Assembly (NCBI RefSeq): GCF_900115555.1
Contig: NZ_FOWX01000003.1
Coordinates: forward strand, 178,666-242,665
Direction of reading: 5' to 3'
Source: Pseudomonas borbori
GTDB lineage: Bacteria > Pseudomonadota > Gammaproteobacteria > Pseudomonadales > Pseudomonadaceae
DNA: 64,000 nt
Positions 45,110 to 54,729 of the stretch are shown piece by piece. Below the pieces are notes generated by a model. That model made no database searches. It was not told the DNA's origin and saw only the letters and a program-made list of their open reading frames with translations. A program made the position numbers and the translations under genes. Position 1 is the stretch's first letter. Each line of letters opens with the position of its first letter.

Positions 45110-46618
45110 ATGGAAACGCTGAATTTCTTGATGCAGGGTTTCGAAGTCGCCACCCGGCCGGAAAACCTGATGGTCGCCCTGTTCGGTGCCTTCGTCGGCA
45201 CCATCGTCGGCCTGCTGCCGGGCCTGGGCCCGATCAACGGCGTGGCGCTGCTGCTGCCGCTGGCCTTCGCCCTCGGCCTGCCGCCGGAAACCGCCCTGAT
45301 CCTGCTGGCCGCCGTGTACCTGGGCTGCGAGTACGGCGGACGTATCTCGGCCATTCTGCTTAACGTGCCGGGCGACGCCGCCGCGGTGATGACCACCCTC
45401 GACGGCTACCCGCTGGCCCGTCAGGGCAAGGCCGGCATTGCCCTGTCCCTATCCGCCGTAAGCTCCTTTATCGGCAGCATGATCGCCACCTGCGGCGTGG
45501 TGCTGTTCGCCCCGCTGCTGGCGAAATGGGCGGTGGCCTTTGGCCCGGCCGAATACTTCGTGCTGATGATCTTCGCCATCGCCTGCCTCGGCGGCATGGT
45601 CGGCGACAAACCGGTGAAGACCCTGATGGCGGCCCTGATCGGCCTGGCCCTGGCCACGGTCGGGGTGGATTCGACCACCGGCGTCTACCGCTTCACCTTC
45701 GGCAGCGTCAGCCTGTCCGACGGTATCCAGTTCATCATCGTGGTGATCGGCTTCTTCAGCGTCAGCGAAGTGCTGTTGATGCTGGAAAAAACCCACAGCG
45801 GGCAGAAAGCAGTGAAAACCAGCGGCCGCCTGCTGTTCAACTTCAAGGAGTTCTGCTTCACCTTCTGGACCATGGTGCGCAGCGCCGTGGCTGGCTTTGT
45901 CATCGGCGTGCTGCCGGGCGCCGGGGCGACTATCGCCAGCGCCATGACCTACATGAGCGAGAAGCGCATGGCCGGCAGCTCGGGCAAGTTCGGCGAAGGC
46001 GACCTGCGCGGCCTGGCCGCCCCGGAAGCGGCCAACAACGCCTCGGCCTGCGGTTCGCTGATCCCCATGCTGACCCTCGGCGTACCGGGTTCGGGCACCA
46101 CTGCGGTGATGATCGGCGCCCTGACCCTGTACAACATCACCCCCGGCCCACTGTTGTTCGAACAGCAACCGGACGTGGTCTGGGGCCTGATCGCCTCGCT
46201 GTTCATCGGCAACGTGATCCTGCTGGTGATGAACATCCCGCTGGTCGGCCTGTTCGCCCGCATGCTCAGCGTACCCAACTGGATACTGGTGCCGGCGATC
46301 ACCGCGATCAGCATGGTCGGCGTCTATGCGGTGCACAGCACCACCTTCGACCTGGTACTGATGATCGGCCTCGGCGTGTTCGGTTACATCCTGCGCAAGC
46401 TGGAGTTCCCGCTGTCGGCACTGATCCTCGGCTTCGTTCTCGGCGAACTGATGGAAGACAACCTGCGCCGCGCCCTGTCGATCTCGGCGGGCGACCTGAA
46501 CATCCTGTGGAGCAGCCCGATCAGCCTGTGCCTGTGGGCTCTGACTGCACTGATGCTGGGCATGCCAGCCCTGCGCTGGTGGCGTGCACGGCGCACCGCT
46601 CAGGTCGCCAATGCCTAA
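45110..46618 (+). CDS. tctA: Tripartite tricarboxylate transporter large membrane subunit TctA
   Basis: A 502-residue inner-membrane protein with about twelve helices. The family signature GLLPGLGPINGVALLLPL near residue 35, the PGDAAAVMTTLDGYPLARQGKAG segment and the second half-repeat VLPGAGATIASAMTYMSEKR / LGVPGSGTTAVMIGAL are present, reflecting the internal duplication of TctA. It forms the translocation pathway for citrate-type substrates delivered by TctC. The last codons overlap the AbrB-family gene by eight bases. Confidence 0.95.
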   Translation: METLNFLMQGFEVATRPENLMVALFGAFVGTIVGLLPGLGPINGVALLLPLAFALGLPPETALILLAAVYLGCEYGGRISAILLNVPGDAAAVMTTLDGYPLARQGKAGIALSLSAVSSFIGSMIATCGVVLFAPLLAKWAVAFGPAEYFVLMIFAIACLGGMVGDKPVKTLMAALIGLALATVGVDSTTGVYRFTFGSVSLSDGIQFIIVVIGFFSVSEVLLMLEKTHSGQKAVKTSGRLLFNFKEFCFTFWTMVRSAVAGFVIGVLPGAGATIASAMTYMSEKRMAGSSGKFGEGDLRGLAAPEAANNASACGSLIPMLTLGVPGSGTTAVMIGALTLYNITPGPLLFEQQPDVVWGLIASLFIGNVILLVMNIPLVGLFARMLSVPNWILVPAITAISMVGVYAVHSTTFDLVLMIGLGVFGYILRKLEFPLSALILGFVLGELMEDNLRRALSISAGDLNILWSSPISLCLWALTALMLGMPALRWWRARRTAQVANA

Positions 46619-47642
46619 GCCCTCCGCCCTGGCCCAGTGGCGTCGCTACTGGGCCACGCCGCTGATCGGCCTGATCGGCGGCTACCTGGCCAGCCTGATC
46701 GGCTGGCCTTTGCCGTGGATCATCGGCTCGTTGCTGGCAGTCATCGTCGTACGCTGCAGCGGCTGGCTGGTCAGCGAAGTTCCCGGCGGCCGACAAACCG
46801 GACAATGGCTGGTCGCCAGCGGCATCGGCCTGCACTTCACCGGCGAGGTGATGGGCCAGCTGCTCGGCCATTTCGGCGTGATCCTGACTGGCGCCCTGCT
46901 GACCCTGCTGCTCAGTCTGATCGGCATCGCCCTGTTGCGCCGCGCCGGGGTCGACCGGGCGACCGCGTTCTTTGCCAGCATGCCGGGCGGTGCCAGCGAG
47001 ATGGTCAACCTGGCGCAACGCCACGACGCCCAGATCGCCCAGGTCGCAGCGGCGCACAGCCTGCGCCTGTTGCTGGTGGTGCTGCTGGTTCCGGCCATCT
47101 TCACCTGGAGCCTGCCGCCCATCGACCCGCCCCCAGCGGCGGCGGTGAACGGCTACTGGTTGGCCACGCTATTGCCCGCCGGCGCCCTGCTGGCGCTGCT
47201 GTGGAAAAGACTCAAACAACCCAACCCCTGGATGCTCGGCCCGCTGACGGTGTGCGCCGTCGCCAGCGTCGGCTTCGACCTGCACATCGGCTTGCCGAAC
47301 GGTCTGGGCCAGGCCGGCCAGTGGCTGATCGGCTGCGCCCTGGGCTGTCACTTCGACCGCACCTTCTTTCGCAGCGCGCCGGCCTTCCTCGGCCGCATCC
47401 TGCTGTTCAGCCTGCTCGCCATGCTCAGTGCCGCGCTGCTGGCCAAGGCCCTCGGCTGGCTGGCCGGCGAAGACCAGAGCTCGCTGATGCTCGGCATGAT
47501 GCCCGGCGGCATCACCGAACTGTGCCTGACTGCCGAAGCCCTGCAGCTGTCGGTGGCGCTGGTCACCGCGCTGCAGGTGCTGCGCCTGTTTCTGGTGATG
47601 TTCCTGGCCGAGCCGCTGTTCAGGCTGTGGCAGCGCAGCTAG
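46611..47642 (+). CDS. AbrB-family membrane protein (PF05145)
   Basis: A 343-residue integral membrane protein with about ten helices in two similar halves. The repeated motif FFASMPGGASEMVNLA / LGMMPGGITELCLTAEAL identifies the AbrB family, sometimes mislabelled ammonia monooxygenase. The ATG lies inside the last codons of tctA (ATGCCTAA overlap), so it is part of the tct operon. A terminator follows its stop. Members are often beside TTT transporter genes, which suggests an accessory transport or regulatory role; the biochemical function is not known. Confidence 0.85.
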   Translation: MPKPSALAQWRRYWATPLIGLIGGYLASLIGWPLPWIIGSLLAVIVVRCSGWLVSEVPGGRQTGQWLVASGIGLHFTGEVMGQLLGHFGVILTGALLTLLLSLIGIALLRRAGVDRATAFFASMPGGASEMVNLAQRHDAQIAQVAAAHSLRLLLVVLLVPAIFTWSLPPIDPPPAAAVNGYWLATLLPAGALLALLWKRLKQPNPWMLGPLTVCAVASVGFDLHIGLPNGLGQAGQWLIGCALGCHFDRTFFRSAPAFLGRILLFSLLAMLSAALLAKALGWLAGEDQSSLMLGMMPGGITELCLTAEALQLSVALVTALQVLRLFLVMFLAEPLFRLWQRS

Positions 47643-47670
47643 CATCCCTACGCAAATTTCGACCACGTTT

Positions 47671-47696
47671 AGCCCGCCTCGCGCGGGCTCTTTTTT
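47671..47696 (+). terminator. Rho-independent terminator of the opdH-tctCBA operon
   Basis: AGCCCGC and GCGGGCT form a 7-bp stem with a CTCGC loop, followed by C and six T. It lies 28 bases after the AbrB-family stop codon. Confidence 0.9.
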
Positions 47697-47777
47697 GCCG
47701 AATATTTCAACCCCGACGCACGCGCCCTCCCTTGACCTACCCTGCAGACTCCTCCTAGAGCCGCCGAGGTCAACCCC

Positions 47778-48671
47778 ATGACCCTGCCCCGCTGGCCCCT
47801 GATCAACAACCTGCTCCTGCTGATCGCCCTCAGCCTGCTGTTGGCCGCCTGCAGCCGGGTCGGCCTGGCCTATCGCAATCTCGACTGGCTGATCCCCTGG
47901 CGGCTGAACGATTACCTGAGCCTGAACCGCGAACAGCAGGCCTGGCTCAAGCCGCGCCTGCAGGCCCATCTGGACTGGCACTGCAGCAGCGAATTGCCGC
48001 GCTATATCGACTGGCTGCAGCGCAGCGAAGCGCTGCTCGAGCAAGCGCAGCCCAGCGCCAGCCAATTGAGCGAGCAGTTCGCCGAGCTGGATGGGGCACT
48101 CGAGCGCATCACGGGCGCAATCACCCCGACCGCCATCGAGCTGCTGCAAGGCCTCAGCCCCCGACAAGTCGCCGAGCTGTATGCCGCCATGGCTGAAGAC
48201 AACCGCGAGGATAGCCAGGACTTTCTCGAACCGCCCCTGGCGGTCCAGATCAGCCAACGCGCTACGCGCATGCAGAAACGCCTGCGCCCCTGGCTCGGTC
48301 GGCTGAATGACGTGCAGCAGGCCCATATCGCCGAGTGGGCGCACAGCCTAGGTGGGCAGAATCGTCTGTGGCTGGACAACCGCCTGCGCTGGCAGACGGA
48401 ATTTCGCGTGGTGCTCGATGCACGGCGCAGTGCCGACTTCCCCGCGCGCCTGACCCGTTTGCTGCAGGAGCGTGACAGCGTCTACACAGCCGACTACCGC
48501 GCCGCCTACTCACGCTCACGGCAAGCGCTGGCCGAGCTGTTCAGCGACCTGCTCGGCAGCGCCGATATCCAACAGCGCGAGCGCCTGAGCCGGCGCCTGC
48601 GCAATCTGCGTTACGAGTTTGCCGGGCAGGTCTGTGCGTCAGCTAGAGTGGCGGCAGGCGCCAGTCGATAG
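47778..48671 (+). CDS. DUF6279 lipoprotein
   Basis: A 297-residue lipoprotein with lipobox LAAC (Cys25) after a hydrophobic signal. The conserved opening [22 protein letters not shown] followed by a mostly helical body ([20 protein letters not shown]) is characteristic of the DUF6279 family in Pseudomonas. Function unknown; the position at the outer-membrane inner leaflet is inferred from the lipobox. Its last 29 bases overlap the convergent ung gene. Confidence 0.82.
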   Translation: MTLPRWPLINNLLLLIALSLLLAACSRVGLAYRNLDWLIPWRLNDYLSLNREQQAWLKPRLQAHLDWHCSSELPRYIDWLQRSEALLEQAQPSASQLSEQFAELDGALERITGAITPTAIELLQGLSPRQVAELYAAMAEDNREDSQDFLEPPLAVQISQRATRMQKRLRPWLGRLNDVQQAHIAEWAHSLGGQNRLWLDNRLRWQTEFRVVLDARRSADFPARLTRLLQERDSVYTADYRAAYSRSRQALAELFSDLLGSADIQQRERLSRRLRNLRYEFAGQVCASARVAAGASR

Positions 48672-49335
48672 GGGTCATGCCGTGCTGCACGAGGAACTTG
48701 TTGCAACGGCTGAAATGGCCGTTGCCGATAAAACCGCGGTGGGCCGACAGCGGCGAGGGATGCGGCGAACACAGCACCAGGTGCTTGCTCGGGTCGATCA
48801 GGCGGGCCTTGCTCTGCGCATGCTTGCCCCAGAGCAGAAAGACCAAGTGCGGCCGCTGCTGACTGACCACCTCGATCACCCGGTCGGTAAATACCCCCCA
48901 ACCCTTGTCCGCATGGGAGCCGGCGATGCCGCGCTCGACCGTCAACGAGGTGTTGAGCAACAGCACGCCCTGCTCGGCCCAGTGCTGCAGGCAACCGTGG
49001 GTGGCGATGTCGATATTCAGGTCGCGCTTGAGTTCCTTGTAGATATTCAGCAACGACGGTGGCGTCGCTACCCCCGGCTGCACCGAGAAGCACAGGCCAT
49101 GGGCCTGCTCCGGGCCGTGGTAGGGGTCCTGGCCGATGATCACCACCTTGACCCGCTCCAGCGGGGTGGAGTTGAGTGCATTGAAGATCAGCGCACCGGG
49201 CGGATAGACCTCCTTGCCGGCGGCCTTCTCCTGGCGCAGGAAGTCGGCCAGCGCCTGCATGTAGGGCTTGGCGAACTCCTCGCGCAGAGCCTCTTTCCAG
49301 CCCGCTTCGAGCCTAATGTTATCGGCGGAGGTCAT
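48643..49335 (-). CDS. ung: Uracil-DNA glycosylase
   Basis: A 230-residue family-1 UDG that removes uracil from DNA. The catalytic motif [18 protein letters not shown] (Asp in the water-activating loop) and the [11 protein letters not shown] minor-groove loop with its His are present, as is the [12 protein letters not shown] segment. The ATG at 49335 carries GGAG upstream. Convergent with the DUF6279 lipoprotein gene. Confidence 0.97.
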   Translation of the reverse strand: MTSADNIRLEAGWKEALREEFAKPYMQALADFLRQEKAAGKEVYPPGALIFNALNSTPLERVKVVIIGQDPYHGPEQAHGLCFSVQPGVATPPSLLNIYKELKRDLNIDIATHGCLQHWAEQGVLLLNTSLTVERGIAGSHADKGWGVFTDRVIEVVSQQRPHLVFLLWGKHAQSKARLIDPSKHLVLCSPHPSPLSAHRGFIGNGHFSRCNKFLVQHGMTPIDWRLPPL

Positions 49336-49410
49336 GCCTGGTTCCCTGGATTTGCGAACGAAGACGGCACGCTAGACAAGCCTCACAGCCAAGTCAAGGC
49401 GTTGCCCGTA

Positions 49411-50292
49411 TCAGCCCTGGTGCAGCGCCCGGTAATGGCTGGGCGCCATGCCCACCACTTTGCGAAACAAGCGCGAGAAGTAGTAGACGTCCTCGTAGCC
49501 CAGCTGTTCGGCGACCTGGCGGATGCCCTGCTGGCCCTCGTCGAGCAGGCGGCAGGCGTGGGCCATTTTCAGCTGGATGAAATCCTGGATAGGTGCATGG
49601 CCGGTGAGGGCGCGGTAGGTCTTGGCGAAGTGAAAGCGCGACAACTTGAACTGCGCCGCCAGTTCGTCGAGATTCAGCGAGCCGTGCAGGTGGGCACGCA
49701 TCACCGCCTGCACCGCATCGACGTCCAGCACCCGCCCCGATTTCAACGTGGCCCGCGCCGGCAGCACCGCCAGGGAGGCCAGCAGCGCCTGCAACTGGTG
49801 GGCGGCATAGATGAAGTGCGCCAGGTTCAGGCCCTGCTTGCGCAGATTGAGCAGCGCATCGAATTCGGCCAGCAGGCGCGGTTGCACGCCGATGCGCCAG
49901 ATCGGCCCCTTGCCCAACGGGCGCAGGAACTCCGCCGCCAGTTCGCCATCGAAGTGCACCCAGTACAGCGTCCAGGGTTTGCCCGGATCCGCGCCATAGG
50001 CATGGGGGCTACCCTTGGGCAACAGCAGCAGATCGCCACCAGCGACAGCGATTCGTCCATCCCCGGTCTCCAGCCAGCCCTGACCGGCGCGGCAATAGAT
50101 CAGCAGATGATCGTCCGGCAGCGGCCGCTTCATCCGGTGCCCGCCAGCCTCCGGATAAAAACCCAGCGCCAGCGGATAACAGCCACAAGCCAGTGGATGG
50201 TGGCTTAACAGGCGGCGCAGGCGCGGCGGGGTGATAAAGCGCACGCCGTTGGCCGGCAATGGCCAGTTCGATGTTTCCACCCGATCGTTCAT
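49411..50292 (-). CDS. AraC-family regulator of the valine-catabolism operon
   Basis: A 293-residue regulator with an N-terminal cupin-type effector domain (about 50-170, [18 protein letters not shown]) and a C-terminal double HTH (about 195-290: [29 protein letters not shown], then [25 protein letters not shown]). ATG 50292 has GGAG five bases upstream. It is divergent from mmsA, with 16-bp direct repeats at 21-bp period in the 130-base gap, a textbook AraC layout. Probably an activator similar to MmsR, responding to a valine or hydroxyisobutyrate intermediate. Confidence 0.9.
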   Translation of the reverse strand: MNDRVETSNWPLPANGVRFITPPRLRRLLSHHPLACGCYPLALGFYPEAGGHRMKRPLPDDHLLIYCRAGQGWLETGDGRIAVAGGDLLLLPKGSPHAYGADPGKPWTLYWVHFDGELAAEFLRPLGKGPIWRIGVQPRLLAEFDALLNLRKQGLNLAHFIYAAHQLQALLASLAVLPARATLKSGRVLDVDAVQAVMRAHLHGSLNLDELAAQFKLSRFHFAKTYRALTGHAPIQDFIQLKMAHACRLLDEGQQGIRQVAEQLGYEDVYYFSRLFRKVVGMAPSHYRALHQG

Positions 50293-50314
50293 GTGCGCTC
50301 CGACAACCCAACAA

Positions 50315-50351
50315 CAAGATCGTCCATCCATTGACCAAGATCGTCAATCCA
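50315..50351 (+). promoter_or_regulatory. Tandem AraC-type operator upstream of mmsA
   Basis: CAAGATCGTCCATCCA (50315-50330) and CAAGATCGTCAATCCA (50336-50351) agree at 15 of 16 bases and start 21 bp apart, two helical turns. The second copy ends where the -35 of the putative -10 TATAAC (50371-50376) should lie, as in class II activation. Confidence 0.8.
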
Positions 50352-50422
50352 CAAGCGCCCTTGAGCCGGCTATAACACTAGACAACGACAGGGCCTGTCC
50401 CGGGCCGGAAGTGGAGAGCGCG

Positions 50423-51931
50423 ATGAGCAAGGTAATCCCGCAGTTGATCGAGGGCGAATGGCGCGAAAGCCATACCCGCGAATTCATCGAAGTCACCGAC
50501 CCGGCGACCCAGGAAGTGCTGGCCCTGGCACCCAAAGCCACGGCCGAGGATATCGAAGCCGCCATCGCCAGTGCCAAAGCGGCGTTCCTCACCTGGCGCG
50601 AAGTGCCGGTGTCCGATCGCGCGCGGCTGATGCTGCGTTACCAGCACCTGCTCAAGGAACACCATGACGAACTGGCGCAAATCCTCGCCAAGGAAACCGG
50701 CAAGACCCTGGCCGATGCCAAGGGCGACGTCTGGCGCGGCATCGAGGTGGTCGAGCAGGCGGCCAATATCGCCAGCCTGATGATGGGCGAGACCATGGAG
50801 AACGTGGCCCGCGATATCGACACTGCCAGCTGGATCCAGCCGCTCGGCGTGTGCGTCGGCATCACCCCGTTCAACTTCCCGGCGATGATTCCGCTGTGGA
50901 TGTTTCCCCTGGCCATCGCCGCCGGCAACTGCTTCATCCTCAAGCCGTCCGAACAGGACCCGATGACCCCCAACCGCCTGGCCGAGCTGTTTATCGAGGC
51001 CGGCGCGCCCAAGGGTGTGCTGCAGGTGCTGCACGGCGCCCGCGAGGTGGTCGACAGCCTGCTCACCCACCCGGATATCCGCGCTATCTCCTTCGTCGGC
51101 TCGGTACCGGTCGGCCAGCACATCTACCGCACCGGCACCGCCCACCTGAAGCGCGTGCAGGCCTTCGCCGGGGCGAAGAACCATATGGTGATCATGCCCG
51201 ACGCGAACAAGCAGCAGGTGCTGAGCAACCTGGTCGGCGCCAGTTGCGGCGCCGCCGGCCAGCGCTGCATGGCGATCAGCGTGGCGGTGTTCGTCGGCGA
51301 GTCGAAACAGTGGATCGATGAGTTGCAGGCGCAGATGGCCGAGCTGCAACCCGGTTACTGGATCGACGACCACGCCGCTTTCGGCCCGCTGATCAGCCAG
51401 CAGGCCAAGCAACGGGTGCTGCGCCTGATCGCCGAAGGCAAGGCGGAAGGCGCCGAGTGCCTGCTCGACGGCTCGCACTGCGAGGTGGAGGGCTTCCCGC
51501 ACGGCAACTGGCTCGGCCCGACCCTGTTCCGCGGGGTGACCAGCAAGATGGGCCTGTACCGCGAAGAGATCTTCGGCCCGGTGCTGGTGTGCATGGAGGT
51601 CGACAGCCTGGATGAGGCCATCGCCCTGGTCAACGCCAGCCCCTACGGCAACGGCACCAGTATCTTCACCCGCGCAGGCGGCGCCGCGCGGCACTACCAG
51701 CATGCGGTGAACGTCGGCCAGGTCGGGATCAACGTGGCGATTCCGGTACCGCTGCCGTTCTTCTCCTTCACCGGCTGGAAAGGCTCGTTCTACGGCGACC
51801 TGCACGCCTACGGTAAACAGGCGGTGCGTTTCTACAGCGAGACCAAGACCGTCACCAGCCGCTGGTTCGAGGAAGACGTCGTGGCCACCGGAGCGCCGGC
51901 CGGAGCGAACATGACCATTCACCTGAAATGA
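50423..51931 (+). CDS. mmsA: Methylmalonate-semialdehyde dehydrogenase (CoA-acylating)
   Basis: A 502-residue aldehyde dehydrogenase that converts (methyl)malonate semialdehyde to propionyl- or acetyl-CoA in valine degradation. The catalytic Cys282 lies in [12 protein letters not shown], and the MmsA-specific stretch [20 protein letters not shown] is present. Near the C-terminus the family block [19 protein letters not shown] appears. ATG 50423 has GGAGAG upstream. It heads the operon and is driven by the AraC-type promoter. Confidence 0.93.
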   Translation: MSKVIPQLIEGEWRESHTREFIEVTDPATQEVLALAPKATAEDIEAAIASAKAAFLTWREVPVSDRARLMLRYQHLLKEHHDELAQILAKETGKTLADAKGDVWRGIEVVEQAANIASLMMGETMENVARDIDTASWIQPLGVCVGITPFNFPAMIPLWMFPLAIAAGNCFILKPSEQDPMTPNRLAELFIEAGAPKGVLQVLHGAREVVDSLLTHPDIRAISFVGSVPVGQHIYRTGTAHLKRVQAFAGAKNHMVIMPDANKQQVLSNLVGASCGAAGQRCMAISVAVFVGESKQWIDELQAQMAELQPGYWIDDHAAFGPLISQQAKQRVLRLIAEGKAEGAECLLDGSHCEVEGFPHGNWLGPTLFRGVTSKMGLYREEIFGPVLVCMEVDSLDEAIALVNASPYGNGTSIFTRAGGAARHYQHAVNVGQVGINVAIPVPLPFFSFTGWKGSFYGDLHAYGKQAVRFYSETKTVTSRWFEEDVVATGAPAGANMTIHLK

Positions 51932-51950
51932 GAGCGGCTTAACAACGTCG

Positions 51951-52150
51951 ACAGGCCGCTGAAAAATGTAGCGAGCGATGGCCAGGCAAGGCGAAATCAG
52001 GCGAGGCCGCGGAGTGTACGAGTTGTACATGAGCAGGCCGAGCCTGATTTACTCACTTCGCTCGCCCTTCGGGCCAGCCTTCGGCTGTTACTCCGCTTCG
52101 CTACGTTGCAACGCAGCATGGCCGAGCGCAGTAGTTTTTCAGCGGTCTGT
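51951..52150. mobile_element. MITE-like element with 16-bp terminal inverted repeats
   Basis: The left end ACAGGCCGCTGAAAAA (51951-51966) and the right end TTTTTCAGCGGTCTGT (52135-52150) are inverted copies with one mismatch, enclosing about 168 bases with no ORF. The centre holds TGTAC GAGTT GTACA (52015-52029). The size, lack of coding capacity and terminal repeats suggest a MITE. No clear target duplication is visible. It sits between mmsA and the next gene. Confidence 0.72.
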
Positions 52151-52184
52151 TAGACCAATAGACGATCTCGACAATTAGTCTAAC
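52149..52184. promoter_or_regulatory. Inverted repeat and partial AraC-like site upstream of the binding protein gene
   Basis: GTTAGAC (52149-52155) and GTCTAAC (52178-52184) are perfect inverted copies 22 bases apart. Between them the minus strand reads CGAGATCGTC, 9 of 10 matching the mmsA operator unit CAAGATCGTC. This may allow shared control of the downstream genes. Confidence 0.35.
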
Positions 52185-52233
52185 CGCGTAAAAAGTTCTC
52201 CTGGTTCCAACAAAAAGAACAAGGAGAGCTGCC

Positions 52234-53481
52234 ATGCAACGACTGACTGCCACCCTGGCCCTGTGGGCCGGATTAACCGCCTGCGCGCAGGCCGCCGAGC
52301 CGATCACCCTCGGTCTCAATTACCCGCGCACCGGCCCCTATAAGGAAGAAGGATTGGCCCAGATGCGCGGCGCCTTGCTGGCCATCGACGAACTCAACGC
52401 CCAGGGCGGAGTGCTCGGCCGCCCGCTGCGCCTGTCCAGCCGCGATAGCGCCTCGCGTCCGGCCAAGGCCGAGCGCAATGTCGACAAGCTGGCCAACGAG
52501 GGCGCGGCCATGCTGTTCGGTGGCTCGTCCAGCGCGGTGGCGATCGCCGCCGGCCAGCGCGCGGCCAAGCACGGCCTGTTGTACTTCGGCACCCTCACCT
52601 ACTCCAACGACACCACCGGCAAGCATGCCCACCGCTATATGTTCCGCGAGTGCAACAACGCCTGGATGAGCGCCCGGGTGCTCGGCCAGTACCTGAACAA
52701 GCACCTGCCGGAGCAACGCTATTTCTACGTGACCTCCGACTACACCTGGGGCCACACCACCGAAGACTCGCTGCGCCAGAGCACCGGCAGCGCGGACAGC
52801 GGCAAACATCCCGGCCTCAAGGTGCCTTTCCCCGGCGCGCGCCTGGCCGATTACAGGGATGTGCTGAGCCAGGCCGCGGCGAGCAATGCCCAGGTGCTGG
52901 CCCTGGTGCTGTTCGGCGAAGACCTGGTGCGGGCCATGCGCATCGCCAAGGACCTCGGTCTGACCGAACGCATGCAGATTGTGGCGCCCAACCTGACCCA
53001 AAGCATGGTCGAGCAGGCCGGCCCCGGACTGATGCAAGGGGTGCTCGGCACCGAGCCCTGGACCTGGCGCGTGCCTAAACTGGAGCAATCCACCCAAGGC
53101 GAAGCCTTCGTCAAAGCCTTCAGCCAGCGCTATGCGCTCTACCCGTCCAGCTCCGCCGCCTCGGCCTACAGCATCGTCTATCAATGGGCCGATGCCGCGC
53201 AGCGGGCCAAGAGCCTGGACAGCGAAGCCCTGATCAAGGCCCTGGAAGGTCACCGTTACCAGCTACTCAAGGGCCCGCAAGAGTGGCGCGCCTTCGATCA
53301 CCAGAACCTGCAGACGGTATATGCCGTCAAAGTGAAAGCGCGCAGCGACGTGCTCAAGGATCCGCTGAAACAGGACTACTTTGAAATCGTCGATCGTCTC
53401 GACGCCAGCCAGGCGACGCCCAGCCTGGCCGAATGGCAGGCCGAACGACGCGCCGCCGGGCAACCCCTGACCCTGCAATGA
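52234..53481 (+). CDS. Orphan branched-chain-amino-acid-type substrate-binding protein (Peripla_BP_6)
   Basis: A 415-residue periplasmic protein with signal peptide (1-20, LTACAQA/AEP) and ribosome site AAGGAGAG. The type I periplasmic-binding fold is visible from PITLGLNYPRTGPYKEEGLAQMRGALLAIDELN. The family hinge segments LFGGSSSAVAIAAGQRA and the C-terminal ALEGHRYQLLKGPQEWRAFDHQN follow. No permease or ATPase lies nearby, so it may feed a transporter encoded elsewhere. Its place six bases before the acyl-CoA dehydrogenase suggests a branched-chain amino or keto acid ligand. I recall no such gene at this spot in P. aeruginosa. Confidence 0.85.
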   Translation: MQRLTATLALWAGLTACAQAAEPITLGLNYPRTGPYKEEGLAQMRGALLAIDELNAQGGVLGRPLRLSSRDSASRPAKAERNVDKLANEGAAMLFGGSSSAVAIAAGQRAAKHGLLYFGTLTYSNDTTGKHAHRYMFRECNNAWMSARVLGQYLNKHLPEQRYFYVTSDYTWGHTTEDSLRQSTGSADSGKHPGLKVPFPGARLADYRDVLSQAAASNAQVLALVLFGEDLVRAMRIAKDLGLTERMQIVAPNLTQSMVEQAGPGLMQGVLGTEPWTWRVPKLEQSTQGEAFVKAFSQRYALYPSSSAASAYSIVYQWADAAQRAKSLDSEALIKALEGHRYQLLKGPQEWRAFDHQNLQTVYAVKVKARSDVLKDPLKQDYFEIVDRLDASQATPSLAEWQAERRAAGQPLTLQ

Positions 53482-53487
53482 GGACTT

Positions 53488-54654
53488 ATGGATTTTGAAC
53501 TCAGCGATGAACAACGCCTGCTGGTCGACAGCGCCCGCGCTTTCGCCAGCCGTGAACTGGCGCCCCACGCCGCCGACTGGGACCGCGACCACCAGTTCCC
53601 GCTCGAGGTGATCAGGCGTGCCGGCGAACAGGGCTATCTGGCCCTCTACCTCAAGGACGACGACGGCGGCCTGGGCCTGTCACGGCTGTCCGCCGCGCTG
53701 ATTTTCGAGCAACTGGCCGCCGGTTGCGTGGCCACCACGGCCTTTCTCACCATCCACAACATGGCGACCTGGATGCTCGCCAGCTTCGCCGAGCAGGCGC
53801 TCAAGGACCAGTGGCTGCCCGGTCTGGTCAGCGGCGAACTGCTCGCCTCCTACTGCCTGACCGAGCCGGATGCCGGTTCCGACGCGGCGCACCTGCGTAC
53901 CCGGGCCAGACGCGACGGCGACGATTATGTGCTCGATGGCAGCAAGTGCTTTATCTCCGGCGCCGGTGCGACCGAGGTGCTGATCGTCATGGCGCGCAGC
54001 GGCGAGGACAGCGGCGCCAAGGGGATTTCCTGCTTCCTGGTGCCGGCCGATGCCGCCGGGGTGAAGTACGGGCGCAACGAACTGAAGATGGGCTGGCGCG
54101 CCCAGCCGACCCGCACCATCACCTTCGAGGGGGTGCGCATCCCCGCCGGCAACCGCATCGGCCCCGAGGGCCAGGGCTTCGTCTATGCCATGAAGGGCCT
54201 GGACGGCGGCCGCATCAACATTGCCAGTTGTTCGCTCGGTGCGGCCCAGGCGGCGCTGGAACAATCGCTGCGCTACGTCGAGGAACGCAAACAGTTCGGC
54301 AAACCGCTGAGCGAGTTCCAGGCCCTGCAATTCAAGCTGGCCGACATGCTCACCGACCTCACGGCCAGCCGGCAGATGGTGCGTCTGGCCGCGCACAAGC
54401 TGGATCGGGGCCACGCCGAGGCCAGCCTGTACTGCGCCATGGCCAAGCGCTTCGCCACCGATCACTGTTTTACCCTGTGCAACGATGCGCTGCAGCTGCA
54501 TGGCGGCTACGGTTATCTTAACGACTACCCGTTGGAACGCTGGGTGCGCGACAGCCGCGTGCACCAGATCCTCGAAGGCACCAACGAGATCATGCGGGTG
54601 ATCATCGCCCGCCGCCTGCTCGAGCAGGGCGGCATGCTTGATCGCTTGCTGTAG
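53488..54654 (+). CDS. Acyl-CoA dehydrogenase (probable isobutyryl-CoA dehydrogenase)
   Basis: A 388-residue FAD enzyme oxidising isobutyryl-CoA to methacrylyl-CoA in the valine pathway. The FAD/substrate motif YCLTEPDAGSDAAHLRTRA, the segment FISGAGATEVLIVMAR and the C-terminal QILEGTNEIMRVI, whose Glu is the expected catalytic base, are all present. The length and context (two crotonases and mmsB downstream) favour isobutyryl-CoA, though 2-methylbutyryl-CoA is possible. Only six bases separate it from the binding protein. A family-2 repeat starts at its stop codon. Confidence 0.9.
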   Translation: MDFELSDEQRLLVDSARAFASRELAPHAADWDRDHQFPLEVIRRAGEQGYLALYLKDDDGGLGLSRLSAALIFEQLAAGCVATTAFLTIHNMATWMLASFAEQALKDQWLPGLVSGELLASYCLTEPDAGSDAAHLRTRARRDGDDYVLDGSKCFISGAGATEVLIVMARSGEDSGAKGISCFLVPADAAGVKYGRNELKMGWRAQPTRTITFEGVRIPAGNRIGPEGQGFVYAMKGLDGGRINIASCSLGAAQAALEQSLRYVEERKQFGKPLSEFQALQFKLADMLTDLTASRQMVRLAAHKLDRGHAEASLYCAMAKRFATDHCFTLCNDALQLHGGYGYLNDYPLERWVRDSRVHQILEGTNEIMRVIIARRLLEQGGMLDRLL

Positions 54655-54701
54655 GGTGTGCCATGCGTACCACGCGCCTTGGTGCGCACGGCGCACCCTA
54701 C
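54651..54701. repeat. Family-2 repeat pair in the valine operon
   Basis: GTAGGGTGTGCCATGCGTACC and, inverted, GGTGCGCACGGCGCACCCTAC face each other. The TAG stop of the acyl-CoA dehydrogenase lies inside the first bases (GTAGGG). Confidence 0.85.
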
Positions 54702-54729
54702 GCGCCCATCCAATGACACGAGGATTTTT

